NCBI GenBank assembly: GCA_963822145.1
Contig: CAWGGG010000002.1
Coordinates: 992,001-1,056,000, forward strand
Length of the DNA: 64,000 bases
Source: UBA5072 sp963822145
GTDB taxonomy: Bacteria > Bacteroidota > Bacteroidia > Bacteroidales > UBA10428
Direction of reading: 5' to 3'
Shown here piece by piece: positions 1 to 8,766 of the stretch (position 1 is its first letter; each line of letters starts with the position of its first letter). The notes under the pieces were generated by a model, which saw nothing but the letters and a program-made list of their open reading frames with translations, was not told where the DNA came from and did not search any database. The position numbers were made by a program, and so were the translations under genes.

Positions 1-206
1 AGGATTCCTGGATGAAGACCTTGGAGGAAAAGAAAATCCGGGGCATTCAGGTTTCTGATCTGAAGTATTGGGATTCTCCGGTTGTTAACCTGTATCATAT
101 CGAACAGCTGCCGGTGATCTATTTTATTGACCCGAAAGGCGTGATCGTGGGGAAAGGACTGAAACCCGAAGAAGTTCCGGGTTTGCTGGCCAGCATCCTG
201 AAATAG
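1..206 (+). CDS. C-terminal end of a thioredoxin-fold (TlpA/AhpC-like) protein, cut by the window edge
   Basis: Only the last ~67 codons are present; the frame is open to base 1, so the start lies outside. The visible part matches the end of a TlpA/AhpC-type thioredoxin fold: a stretch around LKYWDSPVVNLYHI, then the cis-proline strand LPVIYFIDPKGVIVG and a final helix ending at the stop codon. The CxxC motif, if there is one, would lie upstream. Proteins of this class in Bacteroidota are usually periplasmic thiol-disulfide oxidoreductases or their redox-dead relatives. The next gene encodes another thioredoxin-fold protein 29 bases downstream, so the two probably form an operon. Fold assignment is fairly firm; function is not. 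Confidence 0.7.
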   Translation, partial: DSWMKTLEEKKIRGIQVSDLKYWDSPVVNLYHIEQLPVIYFIDPKGVIVGKGLKPEEVPGLLASILK

Positions 207-235
207 CATAATATCAGCTGCTTAATAATATATTG

Positions 236-1381
236 ATGATGAGAAAAATTGTTTTGTTTTGTTTTGTTCTGATACTCGCCGCCTGTAACCGGCAGCAGGT
301 CAAAATATCAGGTCGTTTCTCAAATGCAGATAATACTGTTCTTCACCTGGATGAAGTGGATGTATATGAGAACAGACCTTCAGATTCTGTTGTACTGAAA
401 AAGAATGGCAGCTTCAGCTTCAAGTTTGAGACCAGGGTTCCGTGTTTTTACCAGTTGAGGTTGTCCAAGGACCGGATCATCGTATTATTCCCCAAACCGG
501 GAGAGCATATCAGGATTGAGGCTGACGCAGACAACCTGTTGTCCTCGCTGCAAATTAAAGGTTCCCCTGAAAGCGAACAGGTGAGCGATCTGATCAGGGC
601 ACTGCAGCATGCCACCAGCCATCTTGATTCACTGGTTTCCCTTTATAACAAGGCAGAGGAAGACAGCGTCAGAAACCGGTTGAATGCTTCCTACCTGGAT
701 ATCATCGAAAAGCACCGGAAGTACTCCATCAATTTCATCCTCACACACACCAATTCTTTGGCTAGCTTGTATGCCCTGTACCAGCAATATCAGCCAGGAT
801 CTTATGTTTTTTACAAAACCACTGACATGCAGTTTTTTAAGATAGTCAGTGATTCTCTTTCGAAGCATGTGCCTGGTTCGAAGCATGTGATTGCCCTGAA
901 GGCATACACGGATAAAATGATTAAAAATTATAAATCGGAGCTCATTCTGCAAAATGCAGGACAGTCAGAAATCGGCCTGCCCGGAATCGCACTGCCCGAC
1001 TTTGCCGGTGATACTGTTGCACTGGAATCACTGAAGCAACGTTTTGTCCTGCTCAGTTTCTGGGCGTCATACAGCAAGGGCAGTGTGAGTCAGAACCTCG
1101 AGCTTAAGAGGATCTACAACCGTTATAAAAACAGGGGATTTGAGATCTACCAGGTTTCATTTGACAATTCGTTAGAAAACTGGAAGGATGCCGTTCGTTT
1201 TGATGAACTGCCCTGGATTAGCGTAATTGATGTCACTTATCCGAATTCCAATGTGGCAGGGAATTTCAATATCACCGGACTTCCTTCGAACTACCTGATC
1301 GACAAGGAAAAAGAAACTATACTTGGAAAGAATCTGACACCTGCCCAGCTGCAACTGAAACTAGACGATTTATTCAACTAA
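236..1381 (+). CDS. DUF4369/thioredoxin-like lipoprotein lacking the CxxC cysteines
   Basis: A 381-residue protein with a lipoprotein signal (hydrophobic segment, then LILAAC), so it should be anchored in the cell envelope. The N-terminal ~110 residues resemble the DUF4369 beta domain common before thioredoxin domains in Bacteroidota (ISGRFSNADNTVLHLDEV). The C-terminal ~130 residues are a TlpA/AhpC-type thioredoxin fold with FWAS and the cis-proline loop LPSNYLID. In active family members FWAS is followed by WCxPC; here it reads YSKGS, so both cysteine positions (about residues 280 and 283) are serine. Ordinary disulfide exchange is therefore unlikely, and a binding or chaperone role is an inference. 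ATG codons at 236 and 239 are both possible; a TTG at 233 is less likely. Confidence 0.85.
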   Translation: MMRKIVLFCFVLILAACNRQQVKISGRFSNADNTVLHLDEVDVYENRPSDSVVLKKNGSFSFKFETRVPCFYQLRLSKDRIIVLFPKPGEHIRIEADADNLLSSLQIKGSPESEQVSDLIRALQHATSHLDSLVSLYNKAEEDSVRNRLNASYLDIIEKHRKYSINFILTHTNSLASLYALYQQYQPGSYVFYKTTDMQFFKIVSDSLSKHVPGSKHVIALKAYTDKMIKNYKSELILQNAGQSEIGLPGIALPDFAGDTVALESLKQRFVLLSFWASYSKGSVSQNLELKRIYNRYKNRGFEIYQVSFDNSLENWKDAVRFDELPWISVIDVTYPNSNVAGNFNITGLPSNYLIDKEKETILGKNLTPAQLQLKLDDLFN

Positions 1382-1391
1382 AAGGACCATT

Positions 1392-2168
1392 TTGGGAGTA
1401 AGGGATAAGATATACTTCATTTCAGACATTCATCTGGGTTTATACCCCCCGGACAAAAGCGCTGCAAGAGAGCGCCTGCTGGTGAACTGGCTCGACAATA
1501 TCAGGAACGATGCTTCTGAATTATACCTGCTGGGTGACATCTTTGATTTCTGGCATGAATACAGACATGTTGTGCCACGCGGATTTACAAGGTTTCTGGG
1601 AAAGATCGCCGAACTTTCTGACCTGGGTGTAAAATTGCATTATTTCACTGGCAACCACGACATCTGGGTATACGACTATCTCCCTGCAGAAATAGGATTG
1701 ACGCTATACAGGCATCATGTGACCCGCGATATGGGTGGGAAAAGCTTTTATATCGGTCATGGCGACGGAATCGGCGATGGGGATAACGGATATAAATTGA
1801 TGAAATGGGGTTTTAACAATAAAGTGCTGCAATGGTTCTTTGCCCGCATTCATCCCAATGCATCCATGGCTTTCGGAAAACGCTGGTCAAAAAGCAGCCG
1901 TTACGCCAAGGGGATCATAGCTGATCCTTATCGCGGAGATGACCAGGAAGTGCAGGTTATTTTTGCGCGGGAAACACTCAAAAAAGAGCACTTTGATTTC
2001 TTTATATTCGGGCACCGGCATATTCCTTTTGATGTGCATATTGGGGAAGCCAGGGTGGTGAACCTGGGCGACTGGATCAGCCATTTCACCTATGCAGTGT
2101 GGGATGGCCGGGAACTGCAGCTGAAAGCAGCCTTTCCAGAGAACGAAAAGGGAATATTCCGGAAATAG
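1392..2168 (+). CDS. lpxH: UDP-2,3-diacylglucosamine diphosphatase (lipid A synthesis)
   Basis: LpxH hydrolyses UDP-2,3-diacylglucosamine to lipid X and UMP at the inner face of the cytoplasmic membrane, the fourth step of lipid A synthesis. The 258-residue product has the calcineurin-type metallophosphoesterase motifs in order: SDIHLG near the N-terminus, GDIFDFW, GNHD, the glycine-rich GHGDGIGDGD and GHRH near the end. Length is close to the usual 240-260. No ATG fits: the first usable codon is TTG at 1392, ten bases after the upstream stop, and the conserved fold begins within eight residues of it. The gene probably shares a transcript with the lipoprotein before it. It ends five bases from the converging flxA. 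Confidence 0.88.
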   Translation: MGVRDKIYFISDIHLGLYPPDKSAARERLLVNWLDNIRNDASELYLLGDIFDFWHEYRHVVPRGFTRFLGKIAELSDLGVKLHYFTGNHDIWVYDYLPAEIGLTLYRHHVTRDMGGKSFYIGHGDGIGDGDNGYKLMKWGFNNKVLQWFFARIHPNASMAFGKRWSKSSRYAKGIIADPYRGDDQEVQVIFARETLKKEHFDFFIFGHRHIPFDVHIGEARVVNLGDWISHFTYAVWDGRELQLKAAFPENEKGIFRK

Positions 2169-2173
2169 CCGGT

Positions 2174-3010
2174 TTAATATTCATCCGGCAGCTCTTTCAG
2201 CTGACTGTAAGTGAAAACCGGTCCATCCTTGCATACATAGGTGCTACCGACATTACAGCGGCCGCATTTCCCAAAACCGCATTTCATCCTGTTCTCGAGG
2301 GTCGTATAAATATCCTTGTCCTCAAATCCCAGTTTCTTTAGTACCGGCATGGTAAACCTGATCATAACGGGAGGGCCGCAAAGAATGGCAATGGTGTCTT
2401 CGGAAGGTGGGGAAAGCTTTTCAAGAACCATGGGCACAAAGCCAATCTCCCCTTTCCAATCGGGACTTTGTCCTCCCGGATCAACGGTAGTAATGAGCCT
2501 GATATCAGGCCGCTCACTCCATTCTTTCAATTCGTGTTTATAAACCAGGTCTTTAACCGTACGCGCCCCGTATACGATGGTGATATCCTTGTATTTTTCC
2601 CTCAGATCGATGGTGTTCCATATCACGCAACGCATGGGAGGAAGGGCAATTCCCCCGGCAATATAAAGCAGATTCTTACCTTCCCAGTCCTCTATGGGGA
2701 AAGTATTACCGTATGGTCCCCTGAAACCCACCGTATCGCCTACCTCCAGGTTTGCGAGGGCATTGGTCACCCTGCCTGCTTTTCTGAAAGTACACTCGAT
2801 ATAGTCTTTTCGGGTCGGAGAAGAAGCCACGCAGAAGGTAGATTCACCTTCTCCCAGGAGGGAGTATTCTCCAAACTGCCCGGCTTTAAAGGAAAATTTT
2901 GAAGCATCCTTGCTGTCCCTGAATTTTAAACGGAATGTCCTGACATCCGGAGTCTCTTCAACAATCTTTTCAATCTCCATCAGATAGGGCTTGTAAATGT
3001 TGTCACTCAT
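2174..3010 (-). CDS. flxA: FAD/NAD(P)-binding [2Fe-2S] subunit of the Flx-Hdr complex (FlxA-like)
   Basis: A 278-residue ferredoxin-NADP reductase-type flavoprotein. An FAD-binding barrel comes first (KAGQFGEYSL, FRGPYGNTFPI), followed by a nucleotide-binding half starting IAGGIALPPMR. A cysteine group near the C-terminus (CGFGKCGRCNVG...VC) should hold a [2Fe-2S] cluster, as in PyrK, sulfhydrogenase gamma and anaerobic sulfite reductase B. In FlxABCD this subunit takes electrons from NADH. It is the last gene of the operon, 12 bases after flxB. The protein could be called sulfhydrogenase subunit gamma by similarity, but no hydrogenase large subunit lies nearby and hdr/mvhD genes precede it, so the Flx reading is preferred. 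Confidence 0.85.
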   Translation of the reverse strand: MSDNIYKPYLMEIEKIVEETPDVRTFRLKFRDSKDASKFSFKAGQFGEYSLLGEGESTFCVASSPTRKDYIECTFRKAGRVTNALANLEVGDTVGFRGPYGNTFPIEDWEGKNLLYIAGGIALPPMRCVIWNTIDLREKYKDITIVYGARTVKDLVYKHELKEWSERPDIRLITTVDPGGQSPDWKGEIGFVPMVLEKLSPPSEDTIAILCGPPVMIRFTMPVLKKLGFEDKDIYTTLENRMKCGFGKCGRCNVGSTYVCKDGPVFTYSQLKELPDEY

Positions 3011-3022
3011 ATGGGAATCTGA

Positions 3023-4033
3023 TTATAGGTTCTGTATAATTTCCAGTTGCTCTGCAATGTTCATGTCAACGGGACAACCGCTGGAGCACCTCCCGCATCC
3101 GACGCACCCCAGTGATTCGTTTCGTTCAGGCATATAGGAAAACTTATGCATGATCCGCTGCCGCCAGCGCTGGCTCTGGACCGAGCGCGGATTATGGCCG
3201 GAAGTGTGTAAGGTGAACAAGCCGAAACCACACGAATCCCAGCAACGGTAACGCTTACCTTCTTTTCCCCGGGTCTCGTCCTGGATGTCAAAGCAGGCGC
3301 AGGTGGGACAGAGGTAGGCACAGGCACCGCACCCGATACACCGTAACGAGTTTTCTACCCAGAAAGGATGTTCAAATGTTTTTGACAAAGCTGCCGTCAC
3401 CTGTTCATGACTGAATTTCTGCTTCACCTCAGCGAGCAAAACTTTGTCATCAGAGGGATTTTCAAATAAATCGGGGGCCGAAGCAACCAGTTCATTACCT
3501 TTCGCTGTTAAAATAAGCGCCTGATAATCCCCGCTCTGCAACTTCGAAAGCATGATATCACTGCCTTTTGCTGAATCCGGGGCCAGGCCTACCGAAGTAC
3601 AAAAACAGAAGGCGTCACTGGCATGGCAACTCAGTCCGATTACTACCAACTTTCCTAAACGTTTGGTAAAGAACTCATCCTCGTTGTCCCAGCAAAATAT
3701 AGATCGCAGGGCATCAAAAGCCGCATTGTCGCAAGGATGACTTCCCCACAGAACCACTTCGGGTATCCTGTTCCTGTCAATATCGTGGATGGTACTTTCC
3801 GTTTTGGAGCTGCTATAGTAAAAGAGATCCTCCACCTTGGGGAATACAACATTTTTAACCGACAGAGTAGACCGGATATGTTCCATGGTAATTTCCGCAA
3901 ACCCCGGGTTGTATCTGTATTCAATCTGCCGGTCAGCCCTTAAAACCGGAGCATAAACCTTACGGGAGGCCGCAAGACTGTTATAAAGCCTTTCCAGCGA
4001 TTGCTTGCGAATTAATTTTCGGATGGTTTCCAT
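3023..4033 (-). CDS. flxB: 4Fe-4S dicluster electron-transfer subunit (FlxB-like)
   Basis: A 336-residue soluble iron-sulfur protein related to sulfhydrogenase subunit beta and anaerobic sulfite reductase subunit A. The N-terminal ~220 residues form the family domain without cysteine clusters. Two ferredoxin motifs follow: CIGCGACAYLCP (~residue 233) and CVGCGRCSSGCP (~310). An extra cysteine-rich stretch lies between them (TCACFD, RCWDSCGFG). In the complex it should pass electrons between the FAD subunit FlxA and the Hdr core. One base separates it from flxC and 12 bases from flxA, so it is certainly co-transcribed. Confidence 0.85.
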   Translation of the reverse strand: METIRKLIRKQSLERLYNSLAASRKVYAPVLRADRQIEYRYNPGFAEITMEHIRSTLSVKNVVFPKVEDLFYYSSSKTESTIHDIDRNRIPEVVLWGSHPCDNAAFDALRSIFCWDNEDEFFTKRLGKLVVIGLSCHASDAFCFCTSVGLAPDSAKGSDIMLSKLQSGDYQALILTAKGNELVASAPDLFENPSDDKVLLAEVKQKFSHEQVTAALSKTFEHPFWVENSLRCIGCGACAYLCPTCACFDIQDETRGKEGKRYRCWDSCGFGLFTLHTSGHNPRSVQSQRWRQRIMHKFSYMPERNESLGCVGCGRCSSGCPVDMNIAEQLEIIQNL

Positions 4034-4034
4034 G

Positions 4035-4838
4035 TTATATTATAAAGCTTTCTTTATCATTAGGTTCAAATGTCGACAACACCGAACTCATGCTTGCTGA
4101 AGTGCCGGCATATACATTGAAATAACTGTATACCTTATCGGTAAGCTGCATGGTAAGGAGGTGACAGGGTATACCTACCGGGCATGCCCTGCCACATTCA
4201 CCACAACTGATGCAGCGGCCTGCAAGATGCATCGCCCTGAGAATGTGCCATTCCATGTTCCCGTGGGTATTGGCCTTTACAGGAATCCATTGCGGTTGAT
4301 TTACCTCAACGGTGCACCGGGTGCAATAACACATCGGGCAGGCCTGACGGCAAGCGTAACATTTTATGCAATGGGAAAACACTTCCTGCCAATAGTTGAA
4401 TCTTTCTTCTGGATTCAGCTTGTTGAGTTCAGCCAAAAGTGTTTTGTATTTATCGGGATTACTGAGATCCGATTTCTCAATATAACCCTGCATAACAGAT
4501 ATATCGGCCATATCCAGCAGATTTCCGTCTGGGTCCATTCCAAGCACCACCAGATGATCTGCTGTTACCTGCTGCTCGGAAATCAGTATCATGATACTCC
4601 TCATTACAGGAAGACCTGCAACAATAGCCATTTTACCGAAACTTCTAACCTCAGGCTTGGTCAGGTAAACGGCCAGGTTCTGCACACACCGGACATCATA
4701 CACCAAACGGTCCGCCCTGGCCGGATCAGATATAAAGGCCGGACGTGCCAGACCGGTAGGGCCGGATTCATAGCCAATTACTACACCAACGGTTTTGCTT
4801 TCGAGCAATTCTTTTGCGCGGTTGATCAGATTAGTCAT
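4035..4838 (-). CDS. flxC: 4Fe-4S dicluster subunit (FlxC-like)
   Basis: A 267-residue soluble protein. The first ~150 residues resemble the FrhB/FdhB-like domain of electron-transfer proteins without iron-sulfur ligands. Two complete [4Fe-4S] motifs follow: CIKCYACRQACP (cysteines 157, 160, 163, 167) and CISCGECGRACP (209, 212, 215, 219). The first is extended by CYCTRC. In FlxABCD, FlxC wires the NADH dehydrogenase module to FlxD and HdrA. Its start overlaps the end of flxD by eight bases. The two halves of this protein and of FlxB have the same layout, which suggests that the pair derives from a duplication; this is an inference. Confidence 0.82.
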   Translation of the reverse strand: MTNLINRAKELLESKTVGVVIGYESGPTGLARPAFISDPARADRLVYDVRCVQNLAVYLTKPEVRSFGKMAIVAGLPVMRSIMILISEQQVTADHLVVLGMDPDGNLLDMADISVMQGYIEKSDLSNPDKYKTLLAELNKLNPEERFNYWQEVFSHCIKCYACRQACPMCYCTRCTVEVNQPQWIPVKANTHGNMEWHILRAMHLAGRCISCGECGRACPVGIPCHLLTMQLTDKVYSYFNVYAGTSASMSSVLSTFEPNDKESFII

Positions 4839-5283
4839 TTTTCACCTCCTCCTCAACGGATTTATTTACCAGGTCCCTGTAAGAAACATAAGGTCCCAGT
4901 TCACGGATACGGGAAACCGTTGCATTCACCACTTCGGCCCATTTTGCCCCTTCAGCAGCCGACACCCATGAAAAAGTGATCCTTCCCATGTCGATACCCA
5001 TGAAATCCATAAGTTCCCGGAAAACGATCCAGCGGCGCTTGGCATGGAAGTTACCCGAGGTATAATGACAGTCATTGGGATGGCATCCCGACACAATGAT
5101 ACCGTCGGCGCCATTGGCAAAAGCTTTCAGGAGAAGCATGAAATCAATACGGCCTGTGCAGGGAAACCGGATGATCTTAACGTTGGAAGCATACTTGATA
5201 CGGCTGGTGCCCGTCAGATCAGCTCCGGCATAGGTGCACCAGTTGCACACAAAGGCAACAATTTTTGGTTCAAAATCGGACAT
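4831..5283 (-). CDS. flxD: MvhD-type [2Fe-2S] subunit linking Flx to HdrA (FlxD)
   Basis: A 150-residue protein of the MvhD family, the small iron-sulfur subunit that docks on HdrA. The family cysteines are all present: CNWC (13, 16), C42 and the pair in GCHPNDCHY (67, 72). These bind one [2Fe-2S] cluster. In methanogens MvhD connects the MvhAG hydrogenase to HdrABC; in bacterial HdrABC-FlxABCD it connects the NADH module instead. No hydrogenase genes are in this window, and flxC/flxB/flxA follow at once, so the second arrangement applies. It lies 32 bases after hdrA. Confidence 0.9.
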   Translation of the reverse strand: MSDFEPKIVAFVCNWCTYAGADLTGTSRIKYASNVKIIRFPCTGRIDFMLLLKAFANGADGIIVSGCHPNDCHYTSGNFHAKRRWIVFRELMDFMGIDMGRITFSWVSAAEGAKWAEVVNATVSRIRELGPYVSYRDLVNKSVEEEVKND

Positions 5284-5315
5284 ATCGCTCTTTAGATTTT
5301 TATCATGATAACAGT

Positions 5316-7319
5316 TTAAAAATCATTCAACAAGGCCACCACTTCAGCATAGACCTGGTTGTTGGAATAGCCGAGCAGGTCGATGGATTTTGACCTGCAT
5401 AAGGCAACGCAGGTTCCGCAACCCTGGCAGAGACCTTCATTAATACGGGCTACGGTCTTTATGACTTTTCCTTCGCGGTTTTTAAATTCCTCGCGTTCAA
5501 TAGCCTGATAAGGGCAAACTGACTGGCAGAGGAAACATCCGACACAGGTGGAATATACAGGAGGAGCCGAACGGTTCACGACAGCCACAAGAGGTTCACG
5601 GGTAAGCTCGCTCTGGGAGAACAGCGCAGCAACTTTTACAGCGGCTCCCGAGGCCTGTGAAACGGAATCCGGTATATCTTTGGGATTCTGGCAGGCACCA
5701 GCCAGAAAAATGCCGGCTGTATTCGTCTCTACAGGTTTTAATTTGGGATGAGCTTCGGCAAAGAATTTATGGGCATCATAGGATACATGCAATTTCTGGG
5801 CAAGTTCCTCAGCACCCTGGCTCGCTATCCCGGCTGTGGCCAGTACCACCAGATCAGCCTCCACTTCCACCGGCCGGGCTCCGAGGAGCGTATCAACACC
5901 TTTGACGATCAGCTTGCCGTTACGTTCATAAATGTTGGATACCCTGCCGCGTACATAATTAACATGATCCTCCTCAATGGCCCGGCGAACAAATTCTTCA
6001 TAGTTTTTCCCACCCGACCTGATGTCCATATAAAACACATGCGCCTTCCCCTCATGCACCTTATGCCTGTATAGCATCGCGTGCTTGGCGGTATACATGC
6101 AGCAGATCTTGGAGCAATAGGCAATGCCCTTGGCCGGATCGCGAGAACCGGCACAGGCAATAAATACAACATTTTTAGGCACCTGTCCGTCTGAAGGACG
6201 CAGGATTGCTCCTGCAGTAGGGCCCGACGCGGAAGCAAGCCTTTCAAACTGAAGTCCGTCAATAACATCCTGGTACTTGCCGTAACCGTATTCAGGGAAA
6301 AAGTCGGCATGTTTGATGTCAAAACCCGTGGCGACCACAATAGCGCCGATCTCAACATCCAGGATCTCATCAGGCTGGTCGAAACGGATGGCCTTGGTGG
6401 GACAAACCACCTCGCATACCTTGCACTTCCCTTTGATATAATAGGTGCAATGCTCCCGGTCGATCACCGGTTTGTTGGGAACGGCCTGCGGGAAAGGTAT
6501 GTAAATGGCGGGCCGCATGCCCATGCCCTGTTCAAATTCATTGGGGATCTTTTTCTGCGGGCATTTTGTGGTGCATAAACCACAGCCGGTACAGGTTTTT
6601 TCGTCGAGACTTTTAGCCTTTCTGCGGATCTTTACCTTGAAATTGCCTATGAATCCTTCCACACTTTCCACTTCAGAATAGGTGTAAAGGGTAATGTTGG
6701 GATGCTGGGCAACTTCTACCATCCGTGGCGTAAGGATGCACTGGGAACAATCGAGGGTGGGGAAGGTCTCCGATAGCTGAGACATATGTCCGCCGATAGA
6801 AGGGGAACGCTCCACCATAATCACTTTATGCCCTGTATTGGCTATATCCAGGGCAGACTGAATGCCGGCAATGCCTCCGCCGATGACCAGAGCGGTTTTG
6901 GTTACCGGCACCCTTATGGGCTGCAGGGCATTATTCAGCTTTACTTTTTCCACCTGCGTTCTCACGATATCTATAGCTTTCTCGGTGGTGAGATCATTCT
7001 TTTCATGAACCCAGGAGCAATGTTCCCTGAGATTGGCCATTTCACAAAGGTACGGGTTCAGGCCCCCTTCAGCGCATGCTTTCCTGAAGGTAGGTTCATG
7101 CATGCGGGGAGAACAGGCTGAAACTACAACGCCGGTAAGATTGTGCTCTTTTATGGCTTCCTTGATCAGATTCTGACCGGGATCTGAGCACATATACTTA
7201 TATTCAGTACTGTAGGCAACATGTTTTAATTCACCTATGGTTCTGGCTACTTTCCCGCAGTCTACGGTCGCACTGATGTTCTCACCGCAATGACAAACAA
7301 AAACACCTATTCTTGCCAT
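5316..7319 (-). CDS. hdrA: Heterodisulfide reductase subunit A, the bifurcating flavoprotein
   Basis: HdrA carries the FAD that splits electron pairs in Hdr complexes, sending one branch to ferredoxin and the other to HdrB. At 667 residues it has the standard full length. The N-terminal iron-sulfur domain starts with VFVCHCGENI. The FAD-binding motif IGGGIAG is at ~146-152, followed by ERSPSIGGHM. The conserved LDCSQCILTPRM is next. Two inserted ferredoxin motifs start at C243 and C291 (the second in the form CTYYIKGKCKVCEVVCP). Two C-terminal clusters follow (CVGCFLCQSVCP, CQGCGTCVALC). The set of cluster ligands looks complete. The gene lies 17 bases after hdrB. The protein is soluble, with no membrane segment. 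Confidence 0.95.
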   Translation of the reverse strand: MARIGVFVCHCGENISATVDCGKVARTIGELKHVAYSTEYKYMCSDPGQNLIKEAIKEHNLTGVVVSACSPRMHEPTFRKACAEGGLNPYLCEMANLREHCSWVHEKNDLTTEKAIDIVRTQVEKVKLNNALQPIRVPVTKTALVIGGGIAGIQSALDIANTGHKVIMVERSPSIGGHMSQLSETFPTLDCSQCILTPRMVEVAQHPNITLYTYSEVESVEGFIGNFKVKIRRKAKSLDEKTCTGCGLCTTKCPQKKIPNEFEQGMGMRPAIYIPFPQAVPNKPVIDREHCTYYIKGKCKVCEVVCPTKAIRFDQPDEILDVEIGAIVVATGFDIKHADFFPEYGYGKYQDVIDGLQFERLASASGPTAGAILRPSDGQVPKNVVFIACAGSRDPAKGIAYCSKICCMYTAKHAMLYRHKVHEGKAHVFYMDIRSGGKNYEEFVRRAIEEDHVNYVRGRVSNIYERNGKLIVKGVDTLLGARPVEVEADLVVLATAGIASQGAEELAQKLHVSYDAHKFFAEAHPKLKPVETNTAGIFLAGACQNPKDIPDSVSQASGAAVKVAALFSQSELTREPLVAVVNRSAPPVYSTCVGCFLCQSVCPYQAIEREEFKNREGKVIKTVARINEGLCQGCGTCVALCRSKSIDLLGYSNNQVYAEVVALLNDF

Positions 7320-7336
7320 TCTTACACTTATTATGG

Positions 7337-8182
7337 TTAACTGATACCGACTTCAACAAAATGCCTTTTAAGTCCCAGGCTGGATTCTGACAATCCGATG
7401 GCCAGACCGATGGCCTGGGTCACAAACACAACCGGGATCTTGAATTCGCGCTTCCAGTGCCTGTTGATGTCTGACCGGCGCATATCCAGGTTGGAATGGC
7501 ACATGGGGCATGCCACGATGATGGCTTCAGCGCCACGGTATTCCGCATCTTCAATGATCTTCCCTGAAAGTTTTGAAACGATATCGGTGCGGGAAACTGA
7601 GAATCCGGCCCCACAGCATTCCGTCTTATAGGGATATTCCAAAGGTTCCGCCCCGATCTTGCTCATGACCATGTCCATGGTTTGCGGATCTTCGGCACGG
7701 TCATACTGAAGGACTTTATTCGGCCGTACAAGCAAACATCCGTAATAGCAGGCCACTTTATGATTAAATGGCTTCACCACCCTGCCGTCAAGTTTCGGGA
7801 TGATATATTTGTCGATCCATTCAATTACATTCAGCAGGTGTGTTGTACCCCTGTAATCCATCTCCAGTATTTCACTTACACGATTCTTGAGCACCGGATC
7901 TTTTTTTAGTTCATGCTGGGTGACCACGAGCCGACTGTAACAAGCCGCACAGGGTACGATGATCTCTTCCAGCCCGTTTTTTTCTGCCAGTGCAAGGATG
8001 CGTGCAGGCAGTGCCAGCGATAATTCCTTGTTCAGGTTATGTGCTGCAGTTGCTCCACAGCAATTCCAATCGGGGACCTGTACGAAATCCATTTCAAAAG
8101 CTTCGGCCAGCGCGAAAACGGATTCATTATAATCTCTTGCAGATCCTGTTAAAGAGCAACCCGGATAAATTCCAATTTTCAT
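7337..8182 (-). CDS. hdrB: Heterodisulfide reductase subunit B (CCG-domain)
   Basis: A 281-residue protein with two CCG domains, which in HdrB hold a pair of non-cubane [4Fe-4S] clusters that reduce the disulfide substrate. Domain one has C9 (PGCSL), the pair C41-C42 (NCCGATAA) and CAAC at 78-81. Domain two has CYYGC (~148-152), ECCGAGFS (~193) and CPMC (~229-232). No ligand is missing, so the protein should be catalytic. The natural disulfide is CoM-S-S-CoB in methanogens and is thought to be DsrC trisulfide or disulfide in sulfate reducers. Neither is evident in this window, so the acceptor is unknown. Its start overlaps the hdrC stop in ATGA. Confidence 0.93.
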   Translation of the reverse strand: MKIGIYPGCSLTGSARDYNESVFALAEAFEMDFVQVPDWNCCGATAAHNLNKELSLALPARILALAEKNGLEEIIVPCAACYSRLVVTQHELKKDPVLKNRVSEILEMDYRGTTHLLNVIEWIDKYIIPKLDGRVVKPFNHKVACYYGCLLVRPNKVLQYDRAEDPQTMDMVMSKIGAEPLEYPYKTECCGAGFSVSRTDIVSKLSGKIIEDAEYRGAEAIIVACPMCHSNLDMRRSDINRHWKREFKIPVVFVTQAIGLAIGLSESSLGLKRHFVEVGIS

Positions 8183-8751
8183 TTATTCTTTTTTTTGCTT
8201 GTTTTCTTAAATATCCTTGCCAGGTGGGCTTTATCTTTAATACTGTCGGGTATTAAATGCAGCTTTCCCCTGGAAATCATTTTGGGTGCGAGAGCGACGT
8301 CCTGCATCAGGTTAAGAGACTGACGCTTATAGTCGACTATGAGTCCCAGTTCATATAACCTTCCGGTGAACCGGATGGAATTCAAAAAAGATCTGTGAAA
8401 CGCAATGATGTTTTTTGCCTTCGGGTTCACTTTCTTTTCCTGCATGGATCGCTGTCTCAGGTAATCCATCATGGAGGGGATATCAATTTCCATGGGACAA
8501 CGGCTTAAGCACATTTCGCAGGTTACACAAAGCCAGATGGCATGCGAACGGAGTACCTGCTCCTCATTGGCAGGATCCTCGGTTTGCAGCAATCGCATAA
8601 CCATGCTGGGGGGCAGATCCATTTCATCGGCCACAGGGCAACCCGCGGTGCATTTGCCACATTGATAGCATTTCTGAGCATGCACTTCGACATTTTTCAG
8701 AATACTGCCTGCCAGTGTATTGTTTTCGGTGTGATGATCGTTTTGAGACAT
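8179..8751 (-). CDS. hdrC: Heterodisulfide reductase subunit C (2x[4Fe-4S])
   Basis: A 190-residue soluble HdrC with two ferredoxin motifs: CYQCGKCTAGCP (cysteines 28, 31, 34, 38) and CVTCEMCLSRCP (75, 78, 81, 85). It carries electrons from HdrA to HdrB. The C-terminal ~100 residues are helical and end in a lysine-rich tail; no membrane helix is seen, so it is the soluble type and not a membrane HdrE/DsrM-linked form. The ATG at 8751 is 15 bases from the stop codon of the DHOD-like gene, and its end overlaps hdrB by four bases. Confidence 0.92.
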   Translation of the reverse strand: MSQNDHHTENNTLAGSILKNVEVHAQKCYQCGKCTAGCPVADEMDLPPSMVMRLLQTEDPANEEQVLRSHAIWLCVTCEMCLSRCPMEIDIPSMMDYLRQRSMQEKKVNPKAKNIIAFHRSFLNSIRFTGRLYELGLIVDYKRQSLNLMQDVALAPKMISRGKLHLIPDSIKDKAHLARIFKKTSKKKNK

Positions 8752-8766
8752 GGCGGTTTAAATTCA

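Noticed and set aside
2174..4033. Sulfhydrogenase or anaerobic sulfite reductase operon
   Set aside because: FlxA and FlxB resemble those subunits, but there is no hydrogenase large or small subunit and no sulfite reductase C subunit next to them; mvhD and hdrABC are.
4161..4979. 272-residue open frame on the + strand
   Set aside because: It lies fully antisense to flxC and flxD, both of which have complete iron-sulfur motifs; its product shows no coherent fold.
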